NCBI GenBank assembly: GCA_037355855.1
Contig: CM074758.1
Location: 2,949,001-3,013,000 of the forward strand
Direction: 5' to 3'
DNA from: Pseudo-nitzschia pungens
Taxonomy: Eukaryota > Bacillariophyta > Bacillariophyceae > Bacillariales > Bacillariaceae
DNA length: 64,000 nucleotides
In this document: in pieces, positions 62,121-64,000 of the stretch
How positions within the stretch are numbered: the stretch's first letter is position 1
How the letters are laid out: every line of letters starts with the position of its first letter
Position numbers and translations under genes: made by a program
The notes under the pieces: model-generated
Seen by the model: only the letters and a program-made list of their open reading frames with translations
Database searches by the model: none
Told to the model about the DNA's origin: nothing

Positions 62121-63755
62121 TCAGCTGGAAAGGGATATCAATACTTCGGAGACTTTTTCTGGATTGAGAATCTTGCTTCTTCCGAGATCGCTGGCTTCTA
62201 CCAAAGGGACGTCGATGACGGTCACACCAAGGTTCTCGATTGCAGCCTTGTCGACTGGTACCGAATACTCGCAGTTTGCCGTATCGAGCAAGACGAAATT
62301 CAAAATGTCCTCGACTGGAACGACGACGCCTTCGGTTTCCCCTCCTTCGCTGTGGCATGGATCGGCGCGCACCATGTCGATGATCAACGAAACGCAGTCG
62401 ACCAACGTCCACCCGGTCATCTCGGGATCATACCCGGTGTTTGGTATGTATACCTTTGGACACTTCCGCTCGACAATGGCTCTGCCAACTCCCGTGGGAA
62501 GTAAATTCACGATGATGCTGGCGAAAAACGAACCCATCGGGAAACAAATCAGATCTGCTACCGACGCCACTAAATCCGCGGACAGTATATCGATGTGGCA
62601 GGATTGGGATTCTTGGCGACCGACATCGGAAGAGGGCTCCAATTCGTTGACGAGATCGATGCGAATGATTTTGTTGTTCTCGTTGTTGCTTTGGTTCGAA
62701 AAATTGGATGGATGATTGTTGTCTGTACGTGTAGTTTGCGTCGTCGGAGAGCTTTTCGACGCTAGATTCATCAAGTGTTGTCCAACAACTTCCCTACCAT
62801 CAGCGTACAATGTCCGTATGTGAAGATTGGCAGCTGTCAAAGGACGACAAAACCCTTTCACACCCAAGAATTTCGTAACCATGAAGATGGCGGTGACAAT
62901 ATCGCGATTGTGCTCGAGAAAACACCCAGTAATTATGAGGTTGCCGATCGATGCACCCCGTAGATCAAAATCCCTGGGCATGCGATCACTGAACCAACGC
63001 AAATGGTTCTGCAATATGCTTCTCATCGGCAACTCAACCGCCCGAATGAGAGGATGTCGACCGTCCAATATTGATAAATATTCATCCTCGGCAGCTTCGA
63101 GCCCCTCCGTTTTGACCAACCGGTGCGCGAAAAACTCAATAACTTGAGGGTTGTTCCTCATGGTCGACTCGTTCCGATCGGACAACGCCAGCAATCTATT
63201 TCGAATGTCTCCCACCGACAGCATGTTGAAACCCCGGCGGATTTCCGCAGAGGATCCACCCGAATCAAATGGTGTAATTAAATGAATACTGTTATGAGTG
63301 TAATTGGTAAGGCATGCACTCAAATCTTTGATGGCGGTTCCTCCCGAAAAGAAAAGGATTTTTGGTCCAAATTCGGGTAGGCGAAGCGAGCGGCTCACTC
63401 GAATTTGATCTGGGATCCGAACTTCTCGTGTGACGGCTACAGCCCTCGTTCCGACGATATTTCGTCGGCGTCGTATGCCATGGCGTGGGCTAGAAACGGT
63501 CGGAACCGAAGGATCTTCTGCTTCATCATCGGAGCTAATATCGTCCAGAGAATCACAAAATGATGAACTCCTTAGTCGTTCTTTTCGTTGTCGCTTCTGC
63601 AACAGCTTCAGATCCCGCTGTGACTTCGATTCCTCAGCACTATAATTCCAATTGTCCTGATCTCCGCAATCTCTCAGAGGTTCCAATCGCTCATTTTCCA
63701 TTGTTGACAAGAAAGTTCGTTGCCAATCAAGCCGGCGAACGAGAATTTTATTCAA
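62121..63755 (-). CDS. CofD/YvcK-like protein
   Basis: 544 residues, single exon; the Met at 63701 (MENERLEPL) is an alternative start. A charged N-terminus of about 130 residues precedes the CofD/YvcK fold: ILFFSGGTAIKDLSACL (nucleotide-binding Gly loop), LITPFDSGGSSAEIRRGFNM (the conserved D-x-GG-S-S), VGDIRNRLLAL, LRGASIGNLIITG, and near the end ADLICFPMGSFFASIIVNLLPTGVGRAI and PKVYIPN. A Ser/Asn-rich insertion lies at about 355-400. Archaeal and actinobacterial CofD makes coenzyme F420; bacterial YvcK binds UDP-sugars and controls carbon flow. The eukaryotic branch has no settled function, and no F420 partner gene is seen nearby. No organelle signal is evident. Confidence 0.85.
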   Translation of the reverse strand: MNKILVRRLDWQRTFLSTMENERLEPLRDCGDQDNWNYSAEESKSQRDLKLLQKRQRKERLRSSSFCDSLDDISSDDEAEDPSVPTVSSPRHGIRRRRNIVGTRAVAVTREVRIPDQIRVSRSLRLPEFGPKILFFSGGTAIKDLSACLTNYTHNSIHLITPFDSGGSSAEIRRGFNMLSVGDIRNRLLALSDRNESTMRNNPQVIEFFAHRLVKTEGLEAAEDEYLSILDGRHPLIRAVELPMRSILQNHLRWFSDRMPRDFDLRGASIGNLIITGCFLEHNRDIVTAIFMVTKFLGVKGFCRPLTAANLHIRTLYADGREVVGQHLMNLASKSSPTTQTTRTDNNHPSNFSNQSNNENNKIIRIDLVNELEPSSDVGRQESQSCHIDILSADLVASVADLICFPMGSFFASIIVNLLPTGVGRAIVERKCPKVYIPNTGYDPEMTGWTLVDCVSLIIDMVRADPCHSEGGETEGVVVPVEDILNFVLLDTANCEYSVPVDKAAIENLGVTVIDVPLVEASDLGRSKILNPEKVSEVLISLSS

Positions 63756-64000
63756 CCAGTTTCGAACGATCCACGAATAGAATTACCGTACCGTTCGTAT
63801 TCGTACTTGTGCTTGTTTTCTTCGGTTGATAAACAAAATACAGTAAATAATGATACAGTAGTAATTAACTTACGAACGCTATTGCGTTTATGACCGTTTA
63901 TGATGTTCTCATCTCGACAGAAGAAATAAGGTTACCAACACGGTAAATCTTACCGGTATGTTCGAAATCCAGCATCCTCCATGACACCATTGCAAGAAAC
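63756..64000. promoter_or_regulatory. Upstream region of the CofD-like gene
   Basis: Contains the recurrent words ATTACCGTACCG, AATAAGGTTACC and GGTAAATCTTACCGGTATG (63780-63960). No gene is seen before the window edge. Confidence 0.35.

Overview
The window reads as nuclear DNA of a diatom, most likely a pennate one; the species cannot be named from sequence alone. The evidence is short introns with GT-AG borders (about 70-500 bases) that keep frame in every case checked, a type III glutamine synthetase, an E. coli-type class II fructose-bisphosphate aldolase without a presequence, a signal peptide followed by an ASAFAP-like motif in a likely plastid protein, and stramenopile-style transposons (Crypton tyrosine recombinase, SAP-piggyBac). 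There are no operons. Genes lie singly on both strands and are mostly divergent or convergent.

Left part (1-29,450) is mostly host genes: an FkbM-type methyltransferase (+), glutamine synthetase III (-, two exons), a long AT-rich gene-poor gap (4.3-6.9 kb), a plastid-directed GNAT-like membrane protein (+), a TIM22-type translocase (-), an amidohydrolase-2 protein (+), cytosolic HSP70 (+, first intron after seven coding bases), a PAS-LRR-response-regulator protein (-), an MscS-type mechanosensitive channel in four exons (+), a CUE-domain protein (-) and an unrecognised, probably mitochondrial protein (+).

Middle part (29,450-40,900) is mixed. A 1.73 kb foldback element (30071-31798) has about 150-bp terminal inverted repeats, a perfect 10-bp target duplication and an interior made of minisatellites. 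It is followed by a four-module Tudor-like chromatin protein, an intact Crypton-like transposon gene and the aldolase gene.

Right part (40,900-64,000) holds a 2,127-residue coiled-coil protein with three recent tandem arrays, a J-domain protein, and a decayed SAP-piggyBac locus (49.5-54.25 kb) broken by three non-coding elements. Then come a TEX264-like membrane protein, the splicing factor SMU1, the ESCRT-I subunit VPS37 (its 510-bp intron is filled by a minisatellite also found inside one of the piggyBac-locus elements) and a CofD/YvcK-like protein.

Two patterns run through the window. A short degenerate motif family around GTAAGGTTAC, CTTCGTA and ACCGGTAC recurs upstream of nearly every gene. 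Non-coding palindromic or minisatellite elements have jumped into genes and into each other. Exon borders were read by eye from reading-frame continuity and splice consensus; domain calls come from motif recognition without searches.
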